This document shows, piece by piece, positions 34,845 through 43,604 of a stretch of 64,000 nucleotides of DNA. Position 1 is the stretch's first letter. Each line of letters begins with the position of its first letter. This DNA comes from Streptomyces bungoensis (GTDB taxonomy: Bacteria > Actinomycetota > Actinomycetes > Streptomycetales > Streptomycetaceae). The notes below the pieces were generated by a model. The model ran no database searches and had not been told where the DNA came from. It was given only the letters and a program-made list of their open reading frames with translations. A program made the translations under genes and the position numbers. Where the stretch lies: positions 102,138-166,137 of the forward strand of contig NZ_KQ948871.1 of the NCBI RefSeq assembly GCF_001514215.1. The letters run 5' to 3'.

Positions 34845-34888
34845 GCGGCCGCGTCGTGAGGGACTGTAGGGTCCTACGACGCGGCCGC
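34845..34888 (+). terminator. Terminator after actP
   Basis: Perfect 13-bp arms GCGGCCGCGTCGT (34845-34857) and ACGACGCGGCCGC (34876-34888) with an 18-base loop, starting 12 bp past the actP stop. Confidence 0.72.
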
Positions 34889-34912
34889 GCCGTACCTCGT
34901 GGGATCGGGATG

Positions 34913-34941
34913 CTGTCGCTGTCAGTGGTCTGGCCTAGGCT
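34913..34941 (+). promoter_or_regulatory. Putative moaA promoter
   Basis: CTGTCG, a 17-base spacer and TAGGCT resemble a housekeeping promoter. It would give a leader of about 40 bases before the moaA GTG. No molybdenum-cofactor riboswitch is visible. Confidence 0.42.
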
Positions 34942-34986
34942 CACAAGTGACGGAAAATGAAGCTCCGCGACGAGGGAGGGGGCCAC

Positions 34987-35976
34987 GTGCTCATCGACAC
35001 ATACGGCCGGGTGGCCACCGACCTGAGGGTCTCGCTGACCGACCGGTGCAATCTGCGGTGCACGTACTGCATGCCCGAGGAGGGCCTGCAGTGGCTGGCG
35101 AAGCCCGACCTGCTCACGGACGACGAGATCGTCCGCCTGATCGACGTCGCCGTCCGCCTGCTCGGCATCCGCGAGGTCCGCTTCACCGGCGGAGAGCCCC
35201 TGCTGCGGCCGGGCCTCGTCGGCATCGTCGAGCGTGTCGCGGCCCTGGAGCCGCGCCCCCAGACGTCCCTGACCACCAACGGCATCGGCCTCGGGCGCAC
35301 CGCGTCCGCCCTGAAGGCGGCGGGCCTGGACCGGGTCAACGTCTCCCTGGACACCCTCCGCGCGGACGTCTTCAAGGCCCTCACCCGCCGCGACCGCCAC
35401 CAGGACGTCCTCAAGGGCCTCGAGGCCGCCCGCGCGGCCGGTCTGACCCCGGTGAAGGTCAACACGGTGCTCATGCCGGGCCTGAACGACGACGAGGCCC
35501 CCGACCTGCTGGCCTGGGCCGTGGAGAACGACTACGAACTGCGGTTCATCGAGCAGATGCCCCTGGACGCCCAGCACGGCTGGAAGCGCGAGGGCATGGT
35601 CACCGCCGGGGACATCCTCGTCTCCCTGCGCACCCGGTTCGAGCTGACCCCCGAGGGCGCCGAGGAGCGCGGCTCGGCCCCGGCCGAGCGCTGGATCGTC
35701 GACGGCGGCCCGCACCGCGTCGGCGTCATCGCCTCCGTCACCCGCCCGTTCTGCGCGGCCTGCGACCGCACCCGGCTGACCGCCGACGGACAGGTCCGCA
35801 CCTGCCTGTTCGCCACCGAGGAGACCGACCTGCGCGCCGCCCTGCGCTCCGGCGCCGACGACGAGGAGATCGCCCGGATCTGGCGCCTGGCGATGTGGGG
35901 CAAGAAGGCGGGAGCGGGCCTGGACGACCCGTCGTTCGTCCAGCCGGACCGGCCGATGTCGGCGATCGGGGGCTGA
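34987..35976 (+). CDS. moaA: GTP 3',8-cyclase (molybdenum cofactor biosynthesis)
   Basis: A 329-residue radical-SAM enzyme that converts GTP to 3',8-cyclo-GTP. The N-terminal [4Fe-4S] motif is CNLRCTYC (about residues 18-25). The C-terminal cluster cysteines appear as CAACDRTRL with a later C in VRTCLF. The protein ends in Gly-Gly, which is needed in MoaA. The GTG at 34987, preceded by GAGGGAGG, gives the usual N-terminus (LIDTYGRVATDLRVSLTDRC); a longer frame from 34957 adds ten non-conserved residues. It is a stand-alone gene here. Confidence 0.95.
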   Translation: MLIDTYGRVATDLRVSLTDRCNLRCTYCMPEEGLQWLAKPDLLTDDEIVRLIDVAVRLLGIREVRFTGGEPLLRPGLVGIVERVAALEPRPQTSLTTNGIGLGRTASALKAAGLDRVNVSLDTLRADVFKALTRRDRHQDVLKGLEAARAAGLTPVKVNTVLMPGLNDDEAPDLLAWAVENDYELRFIEQMPLDAQHGWKREGMVTAGDILVSLRTRFELTPEGAEERGSAPAERWIVDGGPHRVGVIASVTRPFCAACDRTRLTADGQVRTCLFATEETDLRAALRSGADDEEIARIWRLAMWGKKAGAGLDDPSFVQPDRPMSAIGG

Positions 35977-35988
35977 GCCGGGCGCCGG

Positions 35989-36204
35989 CTAGGCCCCCTC
36001 GGGCTCCTGCCAGTCCGCGAACCCCACCACGTCCTTCAGGAACCCCCGCATCCCGAGGAACTGCGCCAGGTGCTCGCGGTGCTCCTCGCACGCGAGCCAG
36101 GTCTTGCGCCGCTCCGGCGTATGGATCTTCGGGTTGTTCCACGCCAGCACCCACACGGCGTCGGCACGGCAGCCCTTGGCGGAACAGATGGGCGTCTCAC
36201 TCAC
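35989..36204 (-). CDS. Small Cys/His protein of unknown function
   Basis: A 71-residue protein beginning SETPICSAKGC. The pattern Cys-x4-Cys near the start and CEEHREHL in the middle suggests one bound zinc. The stretch WVLAWNNPKIHTPERRKTW looks conserved-type but I cannot name the family. The GTG start gives a compact domain; longer upstream frames are low quality. It converges on moaA, with 12 bp between stops. Confidence 0.65.
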   Translation of the reverse strand: MSETPICSAKGCRADAVWVLAWNNPKIHTPERRKTWLACEEHREHLAQFLGMRGFLKDVVGFADWQEPEGA

Positions 36205-36439
36205 AGGTTCGTCTCGCAGAACGGGGCGCAGAAAGGTGCGGAACGGGGTGCGAACAAGGCGACGCCGAGCAGCCACGGGGGGAGCTGCCCGGCGTCGGTC
36301 TGTCGCTCCGACGGGGGATGCGGAGCGCATACGCAGTATGTCACGGGTCACCCATCGCCCGGCACCGGAACTGCATGATTGATCTGAGGTTTTCTTGAGC
36401 TTGGCGGGCCGTCCCCGGCTCCCCGCGCATACGCCGTGG

Positions 36440-36841
36440 TCACGCCCCGTCGGGCCGTTCCCCGTGCACACCCGCCGCCGGATCCGGCGACACGCCCTCC
36501 GCGGCGGGATCCGTCCCCGCCGCCTCGTCCTGCGCGCGCGGGGGAGTGATCATCGGCCGCATCGGCACGCTGACGAAGGTCGACGGGAGCGAGGGCGGCC
36601 GCTCCCGGCCCGCGTTGGCGACCACCACGGCGATGTAGGGGAGCACCGCGCCGGCCACCAGCGCCACGATGGCGAAGTACCGCTCGACGTTCCACAGGGT
36701 GGCGGCCAGGATCACCGCGATCGTGCGGATCGTCATCGAGATGACGTACCGCCGCTGCCGGCCCCGTACGTCCTCGGCCAGCCCGGTCCGCGCGCCGGTG
36801 ATCCGGAACACCGGGGCGCTGCCGCCGTGCTGCTTGCGCAT
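36440..36841 (-). CDS. DUF3099-type small membrane protein
   Basis: About 133 residues with two transmembrane helices (about 35-53 and 57-77) between a basic cytoplasmic start (GLAEDVRGRQRRYVISM) and a Pro/Ala/Glu-rich tail. This matches the actinobacterial DUF3099 family; the function is unknown. ATG at 36841 or GTG at 36844 follow a GGTGGAG purine run. It is divergent from the GlsB gene across a 290-bp region. Confidence 0.7.
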   Translation of the reverse strand: MRKQHGGSAPVFRITGARTGLAEDVRGRQRRYVISMTIRTIAVILAATLWNVERYFAIVALVAGAVLPYIAVVVANAGRERPPSLPSTFVSVPMRPMITPPRAQDEAAGTDPAAEGVSPDPAAGVHGERPDGA

Positions 36842-37076
36842 CACACTCCACCATCCGCCCGCATCGCAGTCCCACCGTCACCGGTCCCGTCCTGCCGCAC
36901 GCGCGGCGGGAAACCGGGCCGGGACACCTCCACGGTACGCCGCGCCGGCACCGCCCACGAGACCGGGTCGCCGCACCGCCCGCACGACTCCGCGCACGCC
37001 CGCGGCCGTGCGGGGGCGCCCGACATGCGCCGTGGGGCGGACGCGCCGAGACTGGGCGTAACCCCCGCGCCGAGCC

Positions 37077-37110
37077 GTTCGCGTCGAGTCGTTCGCGTCG
37101 AGCCGTTCGC
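37077..37110. repeat. Short tandem repeat upstream of the GlsB gene
   Basis: Two 14-base copies, GTTCGCGTCGAGTC and GTTCGCGTCGAGCC, followed by a partial third (GTTCGC), end about 20 bp before the gene start. It could be a regulator-binding array or slippage-derived. Confidence 0.5.
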
Positions 37111-37131
37111 AGAAGCCGTACAGGAGGAGCC

Positions 37132-37419
37132 ATGGGCTGGTTGTGGGCGATCATCGTGGGATTCGTGCTGGGCCTGATCGCCAAGGCGGTCATCCCGGGC
37201 AAGCAGCACAGCCCCCTGTGGCTGACCACCATCTGCGGCATCCTGGGCGCCATCGTGGGCAACGCGGTCGCCCGCGCCCTCGGCGTGGAGGCGACCCGCG
37301 GCATCGACTGGAGCCGGCACATCTTCCAGATCGTCGCAGCGATCATCATCGTCGCCGCGGTCGACGCCCTGTACATGGCGACCCTGGGCAAGAGGAAGCA
37401 GCAGCGGGCCCGGGCCTGA
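37132..37419 (+). CDS. GlsB/YeaQ/YmgE-family stress membrane protein
   Basis: A 95-residue protein with three transmembrane helices and the Gly-rich segment GFVLGLIAKAVIPGK typical of the transglycosylase-associated (GlsB/YeaQ) family. A second glycine-rich helix (GILGAIVGNAVA) and a basic tail (GKRKQQRARA) follow. The family is linked to stress responses without a defined biochemistry. The ATG has an excellent AGGAGGAG site. Confidence 0.82.
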   Translation: MGWLWAIIVGFVLGLIAKAVIPGKQHSPLWLTTICGILGAIVGNAVARALGVEATRGIDWSRHIFQIVAAIIIVAAVDALYMATLGKRKQQRARA

Positions 37420-37446
37420 CGGCGCCGGGCCCGGACCGCCGGGGCG

Positions 37447-38712
37447 TCAGCCGGTGACCTCCACCGCGGCCAGGTTCTTCTTGCCGCGTCGCAGCACCAG
37501 CCACCGCCCGTGCAGCAGGTCCTCCTTCGCCGGGACGGCGTCCTCCGCGGTGACCTTCACGTTGTTGACGTAGGCACCGCCTTCCTTGACCGTCCGGCGG
37601 GCGGCCGACTTGCTGGCCACCAGCCCGACCTCGGCGAGCAGGTCGACCACCGGGGCCGGCTCGGCGACCCGGACGCGCGGCAGCTCGGACAGCGCCGCGG
37701 CCAGCGTCCGCTCGTCCAGCTCCACCAGCTCGCCCTGACCGAACAGCGCCCGCGACGCGGCGATCACGGCGGCCGTCTGGTCCGCGCCGTGCACCAGCGT
37801 CGTCAGCTCCTCGGCCAGCGCGCGCTGCGCGGCCCGGGCCTGCGGGCGCTCCTCGGTCTGCCGCTCCAGCTCCTCCAGCTCCTCACGGGAGCGGAAGGAC
37901 AGGATCCGCAGGTACTTCGAGATGTCCCGGTCGTCCACGTTCAGCCAGAACTGGTAGAACGCGTACGGCGTCGTCATGTCCGGGTCGAGCCAGACGGCGC
38001 CGCCCTCGGTCTTGCCGAACTTGGTGCCGTCCGCCTTGGTCATCAGTGGGGTCGCCAGCGCGTGCACCGACGCCTCCGGCTCCAGCCGGTGGATCAGGTC
38101 GAGACCGGCCGTGAGGTTGCCCCACTGGTCGCTGCCGCCCTGCTGGAGCGTGCAGCCGTGGCGCCGGTACAGCTGCAGGAAGTCCATGCCCTGCAGGATC
38201 TGGTAGCTGAACTCGGTGTAGCTGATGCCCTGGTCGGACTCCAGGCGGCGGGCCACGGAGTCCTTCGTCAGCATCTTGTTGACGCGGAAGTGCTTGCCGA
38301 TGTCCCGCAGGAACTCGATCGCGGAGAGGCTCGCGGTCCAGTCCAGGTTGTTGACCATGACCGCCGCGTTCTCGCCCTCGAAGGACAGGAACGGCTCGAT
38401 CTGCCGGCGCAGCTTGTCCACCCAGCCGGCCACCGTCTCCGGGTCGTTGAGCGTGCGCTCGGCCGTCGGGCGCGGGTCGCCGATCAGGCCCGTCGCGCCG
38501 CCGACCAGCGCCAGCGGCCGGTGCCCGGCCTGCTGGAGCCGGCGCACGGTGAGCACCTGCACCAGGTGCCCCACGTGCAGCGACGGCGCGGTCGGGTCGA
38601 AGCCGCAATAGAACGTGACGGGACCGTCCGCGAGCGCCTTGCGCAAAGCGTCCTCGTCGGTGGACAGGGCGAACAGCCCACGCCACTTCAGCTCGTCGAC
38701 GATGTCCGTCAC
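37447..38712 (-). CDS. tyrS: Tyrosyl-tRNA synthetase
   Basis: A 421-residue class I aminoacyl-tRNA synthetase. The HIGH-type motif is HVGH near residue 46 (SLHVGHLVQV), tyrosine-site residues appear in YCGFDPTAPS, and the KMSKS equivalent is KFGKT. The C-terminal 65 residues form an S4 RNA-binding domain. Full length. The GTG start has a GGAG site about 11 bases upstream. No T-box leader is visible in the 66 bp before it. Confidence 0.96.
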   Translation of the reverse strand: MTDIVDELKWRGLFALSTDEDALRKALADGPVTFYCGFDPTAPSLHVGHLVQVLTVRRLQQAGHRPLALVGGATGLIGDPRPTAERTLNDPETVAGWVDKLRRQIEPFLSFEGENAAVMVNNLDWTASLSAIEFLRDIGKHFRVNKMLTKDSVARRLESDQGISYTEFSYQILQGMDFLQLYRRHGCTLQQGGSDQWGNLTAGLDLIHRLEPEASVHALATPLMTKADGTKFGKTEGGAVWLDPDMTTPYAFYQFWLNVDDRDISKYLRILSFRSREELEELERQTEERPQARAAQRALAEELTTLVHGADQTAAVIAASRALFGQGELVELDERTLAAALSELPRVRVAEPAPVVDLLAEVGLVASKSAARRTVKEGGAYVNNVKVTAEDAVPAKEDLLHGRWLVLRRGKKNLAAVEVTG

Positions 38713-38778
38713 GGTTCTCTTGTCTCCTCGGTGATCTCCGGGTGGCCGGGTGGGACCCGACCACGAACGCCTACGAGG

Positions 38779-40173
38779 TTATACGCCCTGGCTGACAGAG
38801 CTCATGTTGAAATCGGGGATCCGCAGCGACGGCATCGCGGCCCTGGTGAACCAGTCGCTCCACTCGCGCGGCAGCGTCTTCTCGGTGCGCCCCGCCTCCG
38901 TGGCGCGGCCCAGCAGCCCGACCGGCGACTCGTTGAACCGGAAGTTGTTCACCTGACCGGTGACCTCGCCGTTCTCCACGAGGTAGACGCCGTCGCGGGT
39001 CAGCCCCGTCAGCAGGAGCGTCGCCGGGTCGACCTCGCGGATGTACCACAGGCAGGTCAGCAGCAGCCCGCGTTCCGTGTCCGCGACCATCTCCTCCAGG
39101 GAGCGGTCCCGGCCGCCGTCCAGGATCAGGTTGCCGAGCGCGGGGGCGACGGGCAGCCCGGTCAGGCCCGCGCTGTGCCGGGTCGTGGTCAGGTTCTTCA
39201 GCACGCCCTCGCCGATCCACTCGGTGGCGTGCGCGGGCAGCCCGTTGTCGAACACCGACTGGTCGCCGCCGGAGGAGTGGGCGACCACGAACGGCGGGCA
39301 CTCCAGACCCGGCTCGTGCGGGTCGCTGCGCAGGGTGAGCGGCAGCTCGCTGAGCTTCTCGCCGACCCGCGTGCCCCCGCCCGGCTTGGAGAACACCGTG
39401 CGCCCCTCGGCCGCGTCCCGGCCCGAGGCCGACCACAGCTGGTAGATCAGCAGGTCGGCGACCGCGGTCGGCGGCAGCAGCGTCTCGTAGCGGCCCGCGG
39501 GCAGCTCCAGCCGGCGTTCGGCCCAGCCGAGCCGTACGGCCAGCTCGGCGTCCAGCGCGCCCGGGTCGACGTCCTTGAAGTCCCGCGTGGACCGGCCGGC
39601 CCACACCGAGCGGGTCCGGTCCGGCGACTTGGCGTTCAGCTCCAGCGTGCCGGTGGGCTGGTCGTGCCTGAGGCGCAGCCCGGTGGAGGTGCCCAGGTAC
39701 GTCGACACCATCTCGTGGTTGGCGAAGCCGTACAGCTCGCGCCCGCCGGCCCGCGCGCGGGCGAAGGCCTCGCCGAGCGCGGGGGCGAAGTCGGCGAACA
39801 CGGCGGACGAGGTCTCGGCGGGCGCGTCGGTGAAGTCCGGCGCCTCGGGCACACCGCCGACCAGCGGCTGCGCGTCCTCGGCGGGCCCGGCCCCGCGCGC
39901 GGCGGCCTCGGCGGCCCGCACCAGCGGCTCCAGCTCGCCGGCCGTCACCGCCGACCGCGACACGACACCCGAGGCCGTGCCCTCCTTGCCGTCCACGGTC
40001 GCGATCACCGTGAGGCTGCGGCCGCGGGTGACGCCGTTGGTGGTGAGCGCGTTGCCGGCCCAGCGCAGGTTGGCGGTGGAGTACTCGTCGGCGATGACGA
40101 CGCAGCCGTCGGCCCGGGACAGCGCGAGCGCCTGCTCGACGACCTCGTGCGGCTTGTGGGTACGGGCGCTCAT
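38779..40173 (-). CDS. tldE: TldE/PmbA-type subunit of the TldD/TldE metalloprotease
   Basis: A 464-residue protein of the TldD/PmbA family lacking the zinc-binding HExxxH motif, as expected for the non-catalytic TldE (PmbA) subunit. Recognisable stretches are FANHEMVSTYLGTSTGLRLR and LRIPDFNMSSVSQGV at the end. TldD and TldE form a heterodimer that cleaves unfolded peptides, including RiPP precursors and antitoxins in other bacteria. The start overlaps the tldD stop as ATGA. No RiPP precursor or toxin-antitoxin gene is seen nearby. Confidence 0.9.
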   Translation of the reverse strand: MSARTHKPHEVVEQALALSRADGCVVIADEYSTANLRWAGNALTTNGVTRGRSLTVIATVDGKEGTASGVVSRSAVTAGELEPLVRAAEAAARGAGPAEDAQPLVGGVPEAPDFTDAPAETSSAVFADFAPALGEAFARARAGGRELYGFANHEMVSTYLGTSTGLRLRHDQPTGTLELNAKSPDRTRSVWAGRSTRDFKDVDPGALDAELAVRLGWAERRLELPAGRYETLLPPTAVADLLIYQLWSASGRDAAEGRTVFSKPGGGTRVGEKLSELPLTLRSDPHEPGLECPPFVVAHSSGGDQSVFDNGLPAHATEWIGEGVLKNLTTTRHSAGLTGLPVAPALGNLILDGGRDRSLEEMVADTERGLLLTCLWYIREVDPATLLLTGLTRDGVYLVENGEVTGQVNNFRFNESPVGLLGRATEAGRTEKTLPREWSDWFTRAAMPSLRIPDFNMSSVSQGV

Positions 40174-41693
40174 CGGCCGGCCTCCTGCGTGGTGTTCAGA
40201 ATGTTGACGCCCCGGAAGAGGGCGGAGGGGCACCCGTGGGACACGGCGGCCACCTGACCCGGCTGGGCCTTGCCGCAGTTGAAGGCACCGCCCAGGACGT
40301 AGGTCCCCGGACCGCCCACGGCGGCCATCGAACCCCAGAAGTCGGTGGTCGTCGCCTGGTAGGCGACGTCCTTGAGCTGCCCGGTGATCCGCCCGTTCTC
40401 GATCCGGAAGAAGCGCTGCCCGGTGAACTGGAAGTTGTAGCGCTGCATGTCGATCGACCAGGACCGGTCGCCGACGACGTAGATGCCCCGGTCGACGCCG
40501 CCGATCAGGTCCTCGGTGGACAGTCCGGCGGGGTCCGGCCGCAGCGACACGTTCGCCATCCGCTGCACCGGCACGTGCCCCGGCGAGTCGGCGAACGCGC
40601 ACCCGTTGGACCGCTCGAACCCGGTGAGCTTCGCGATCCGGCGGTCCAGCTGGTAGCCGACCAGCGTCCCGTCCTTCACCAGGTCCCAGGACTGCGCCTC
40701 GACGCCCTCGTCGTCGTACCCGACGGTCGCGAGGCCGTGCTCGGCGGTGCGGTCGCCGGTGACGTTCATCAGCTCGGAGCCGTACTTCAGCTTGCCCAGC
40801 TGGTCGAAGGTGGCGAAGGAGGTGCCGGCGTAGGCGGCCTCGTAACCGAGGGCGCGGTCCAGCTCGGTGGCGTGCCCGATGGACTCGTGGATGGTCAGCC
40901 ACAGGTTGGACGGGTCGACGACCAGGTCGTACAGGCCCGGCTCCACGCTCGGCGCCCGCATCTTCTCGGCGAGCAGCTCCGGGATCCGCTCCAGTTCCCC
41001 GTCCCAGTCCCAGCCGGTCCCGGTGAGGTACTCCCAGCCGCGCCCGGCCGGCGGCGCGAGGGTCCGCATCGAGTCGAACTCCCCGCTCGACTCGTCCACC
41101 GAGACGGCCGTCAGCTGCGGGTGCAGCCGCACCCGCTGCTGCGTCGTCACGGTGCCGGCGGTGTCGGCGTAGAACTTGTTCTCGTGCACGGTGAGCAGCG
41201 AGGCGTCCACATGGTTCACCCCGTTCGCCGCGAGCAGCCGCGCGCTCCAGTCCGCCAGCAGCGCCGCCTTCTCCTCGTCCGGCACGGTGAACGGATCGAT
41301 CTCGTACGACGAGATCCACGTCCGGTCGGCGTGCACCGGCTCGTCGGCCAGCTCGACGCGCTCGTCGGATCCGGCGGCCCTGATCACCTGCGCCGACAGC
41401 TTCGCCATCGCCACCGCCTGCGAGGCGACCTTGGCGGCCGCGTCCAGGCTCAGGTCCACCCCGGAGGCGAAGCCCCACGTGCCGCCGTGCACCACCCGGA
41501 CCGCGTACCCGAGGTCGGTGGTGTCCGACGACCCCGCCGGCCTGGCGTCCCGCAGCCGCCAGGAGGCACTGCGCACCCGCTCGAACCGGAAGTCGGCGTG
41601 CTCGGCCCCGAGCGCCCGCGCGCGGGCGAGCGCGGCGTCGGCCAGGGCCCTTAGCGGAAGCGCCGTGAAGGCTTCGTCGATGGAATGAGGCAC
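40170..41693 (-). CDS. tldD: TldD zinc metalloprotease subunit
   Basis: A 507-residue catalytic subunit with the metal motif HESIGH in TIHESIGHATELD at about residues 275. C-terminal conserved parts include GGAFNCGKAQPGQ and VSHGCPSALFRGVNILNTT. It forms a protease with TldE. The GTG start follows GGGAGACCTCC with good spacing. It is first in a two-gene operon whose upstream region divides it from fabG. Confidence 0.93.
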   Translation of the reverse strand: MPHSIDEAFTALPLRALADAALARARALGAEHADFRFERVRSASWRLRDARPAGSSDTTDLGYAVRVVHGGTWGFASGVDLSLDAAAKVASQAVAMAKLSAQVIRAAGSDERVELADEPVHADRTWISSYEIDPFTVPDEEKAALLADWSARLLAANGVNHVDASLLTVHENKFYADTAGTVTTQQRVRLHPQLTAVSVDESSGEFDSMRTLAPPAGRGWEYLTGTGWDWDGELERIPELLAEKMRAPSVEPGLYDLVVDPSNLWLTIHESIGHATELDRALGYEAAYAGTSFATFDQLGKLKYGSELMNVTGDRTAEHGLATVGYDDEGVEAQSWDLVKDGTLVGYQLDRRIAKLTGFERSNGCAFADSPGHVPVQRMANVSLRPDPAGLSTEDLIGGVDRGIYVVGDRSWSIDMQRYNFQFTGQRFFRIENGRITGQLKDVAYQATTTDFWGSMAAVGGPGTYVLGGAFNCGKAQPGQVAAVSHGCPSALFRGVNILNTTQEAGR

Positions 41694-41833
41694 GGAGGTC
41701 TCCCTGCTGTCGTCGCCTGTCGGGTCCGATCATGTCGCGGGAGCGGTCCCGCGGACCACAGGGTTTCGCCCCGCCCGGCCGTTTTCTGTAGGGACCCGAC
41801 AGCGACTCACCCGCGCCACTGTCGGTGCCCGCT

Positions 41834-41863
41834 TGCCCCCGGGCACGGCGCTACCGATAGGTT
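41834..41863 (+). promoter_or_regulatory. Putative fabG-fabI promoter
   Basis: TTGCCC, an 18-base spacer and TAGGTT (41858-41863). A transcript would start near 41870 and have a leader of about 70 bases before the fabG TTG. The minus-10 overlaps the left arm of an inverted repeat. Confidence 0.48.
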
Positions 41864-41926
41864 TTCGATGAAGCCGCCTGTCATCGAGGTGTCCGGGCGG
41901 ATCGTCGGACCGCAGCAGACCTATCG
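41855..41926. repeat. Inverted repeat spanning the fabG promoter and leader
   Basis: Perfect 8-bp arms CGATAGGT (41855-41862) and ACCTATCG (41919-41926) are separated by 56 bases. The left arm overlaps the proposed minus-10, and the right arm abuts the AAAGGG ribosome site of fabG. It could be a paired operator or, if transcription starts upstream, a site-masking hairpin. Confidence 0.5.
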
Positions 41927-41939
41927 AAAGGGTGATCCG

Positions 41940-42659
41940 TTGAGCCGCTCGGTTCTCGTCACCGGAGGAAACCGGGGCATCGGCCTCGCCATCGCCCGCG
42001 CGTTCGCCGACGCCGGCGACAAGGTCGCCATCACGTACCGCTCGGGTGAGCCGCCGGCCGCCCTGACGGAACTGGGCTGCCTGGCCGTCAAGTGCGACAT
42101 CACCGACGCCGAGCAGGTGGAGCAGGCCTACAAGGAGATCGAGGCCGAGCACGGCCCCGTCGAGGTCCTGATCGCCAACGCCGGCGTCACGAAGGACCAG
42201 CTCCTGATGCGCATGTCGGAGGAGGACTTCACCTCCGTCCTCGACACCAACCTCACCGGCACCTTCCGCGTCGTCAAGCGCGCCAACCGCGGCATGCTGC
42301 GGGCCAGGAAGGGCCGCGTCGTCCTCATCTCCTCCGTGGTCGGCCTGCTCGGCTCGGCGGGGCAGGCGAACTACGCCGCCTCCAAGGCCGGCCTGGTCGG
42401 CTTCGCGCGCTCCCTGGCCCGTGAGCTGGGCTCGCGCAACATCACCTTCAACGTCGTCGCGCCCGGCTTCGTCGACACCGACATGACCAAGGCGCTCAGC
42501 GACGAGCAGCGCGAGAACATCGTGTCGCAGGTGCCGCTCGGCCGGTACGCGCAGCCGGAGGAGATCGCCGCGGCGGTGCGGTTCCTCGCGTCGGACGACG
42601 CCTCGTACATCACTGGAGCCGTCATCCCCGTTGACGGCGGACTGGGAATGGGTCACTGA
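41940..42659 (+). CDS. fabG: 3-oxoacyl-[ACP] reductase
   Basis: A 239-residue SDR enzyme that reduces 3-oxoacyl-ACP with NADPH in fatty-acid elongation. Motifs are TGGNRGIG (about 9-16), NAGVT, the catalytic Ser in LISSV, and Tyr-x-x-x-Lys in NYAASKAG. The C-terminus is ITGAVIPVDGGLGMGH. I chose the TTG at 41940, preceded by AAAGGGTGA, because homologues start there; an in-frame ATG at 41868 would add 24 residues. The fabI gene follows after 5 bp, like the mycobacterial mabA-inhA pair. Confidence 0.95.
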   Translation: MSRSVLVTGGNRGIGLAIARAFADAGDKVAITYRSGEPPAALTELGCLAVKCDITDAEQVEQAYKEIEAEHGPVEVLIANAGVTKDQLLMRMSEEDFTSVLDTNLTGTFRVVKRANRGMLRARKGRVVLISSVVGLLGSAGQANYAASKAGLVGFARSLARELGSRNITFNVVAPGFVDTDMTKALSDEQRENIVSQVPLGRYAQPEEIAAAVRFLASDDASYITGAVIPVDGGLGMGH

Positions 42660-42664
42660 TCACC

Positions 42665-43432
42665 ATGAGCGGAATCCTCGAGGGCAAGCGCGTCCTGATC
42701 ACCGGTGTGCTGACGGAGGCCTCCATCGCCTTCCACGCCGCGAAGCTCGCCCAGGAGCAGGGCGCCGAGGTCATCCTCACCGCCTTCCCGCGGCCCACGC
42801 TGACCGAGCGCATCGCCAAGAAGCTGCCGAAGCCCGCCAAGGTCATCGAGCTGGACGTCACCAACGACGAGCACCTCGGCCGGCTGGCGGACGTCGTCGG
42901 CGAGGAGCTGGGCGGCCTCGACGGCGTCGTGCACTCCATCGGCTTCGCGCCGCAGGACGCGCTCGGCGGCAACTTCCTCAACACGCCGTTCGAGTCCGTG
43001 GCCACCGCCATGCACGTCTCGGCGTACTCCCTGAAGTCGCTCACCATGGCCTGCCTGCCGCTGATGCAGAACGGCGGCTCCGTCGTCGGCCTCACCTTCG
43101 ACGCGCAGTTCGCCTGGCCGCAGTACGACTGGATGGGCCCGGCCAAGGCCGCGCTGGAGGCCACCAGCCGCTACATCGCCCGCGACCTGGGCAAGCAGAA
43201 CATCCGCTGCAACCTCATCTCCGCGGGCCCGCTCGGCTCCATGGCCGCCAAGTCCATCCCGGGCTTCAGCGACCTGGCCGCCGTGTGGGACACCCGCTCC
43301 CCGCTGGAGTGGGACCTGAAGGACCCCGAGCCGGCCGGCCGCGGCATCGTCGCGCTGCTCAGCGACTGGTTCCCGAAGACCACCGGTGAGATCGTCCACG
43401 TCGACGGCGGACTGCACGCCATCGGCGCCTGA
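42665..43432 (+). CDS. fabI: Enoyl-[ACP] reductase (NADH), FabI/InhA type
   Basis: A 255-residue enzyme for the last reduction of fatty-acid elongation. FabI features are GILEGKRVLITGVLTEASIA at the N-terminus, HSIGFAP, and the Tyr-x6-Lys catalytic pair in YDWMGPAK. Closest in style to InhA of mycobacteria. It is co-transcribed with fabG and ends before a strong hairpin. Confidence 0.95.
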   Translation: MSGILEGKRVLITGVLTEASIAFHAAKLAQEQGAEVILTAFPRPTLTERIAKKLPKPAKVIELDVTNDEHLGRLADVVGEELGGLDGVVHSIGFAPQDALGGNFLNTPFESVATAMHVSAYSLKSLTMACLPLMQNGGSVVGLTFDAQFAWPQYDWMGPAKAALEATSRYIARDLGKQNIRCNLISAGPLGSMAAKSIPGFSDLAAVWDTRSPLEWDLKDPEPAGRGIVALLSDWFPKTTGEIVHVDGGLHAIGA

Positions 43433-43460
43433 CCTCGGTCCGGCCCACGACGGACACCGG

Positions 43461-43495
43461 CGCCCCGTCCCCCGCGGTCAGCGGAGGGCGGGGCG
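43461..43495 (+). terminator. Terminator after fabI
   Basis: Arms CGCCCCGTCCCCCGC and GCGGAGGGCGGGGCG pair over about 14 bp with one mismatch around GGTCA, 28 bp past the fabI stop. Confidence 0.65.
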
Positions 43496-43604
43496 TCACC
43501 CGTTCGGCGTACCCGGCCGGGCGGCGCCGGGAGCGGGCCGCGCACCCTGGAGGCAGCGTTCACCCTCGCGCATCCCTCCGCAGCCCGGCCGAGGAGGTTC
43601 CCTT

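Noticed and set aside
34834..34986. Molybdenum-cofactor riboswitch before moaA
   Set aside because: The leader is too short after the likely promoter and shows no matching conserved stems.
33040..35715. Long minus-strand frame opposite actP and moaA
   Set aside because: Asp/Gly/Gln-rich low-complexity translation that mirrors two well-identified plus-strand genes.
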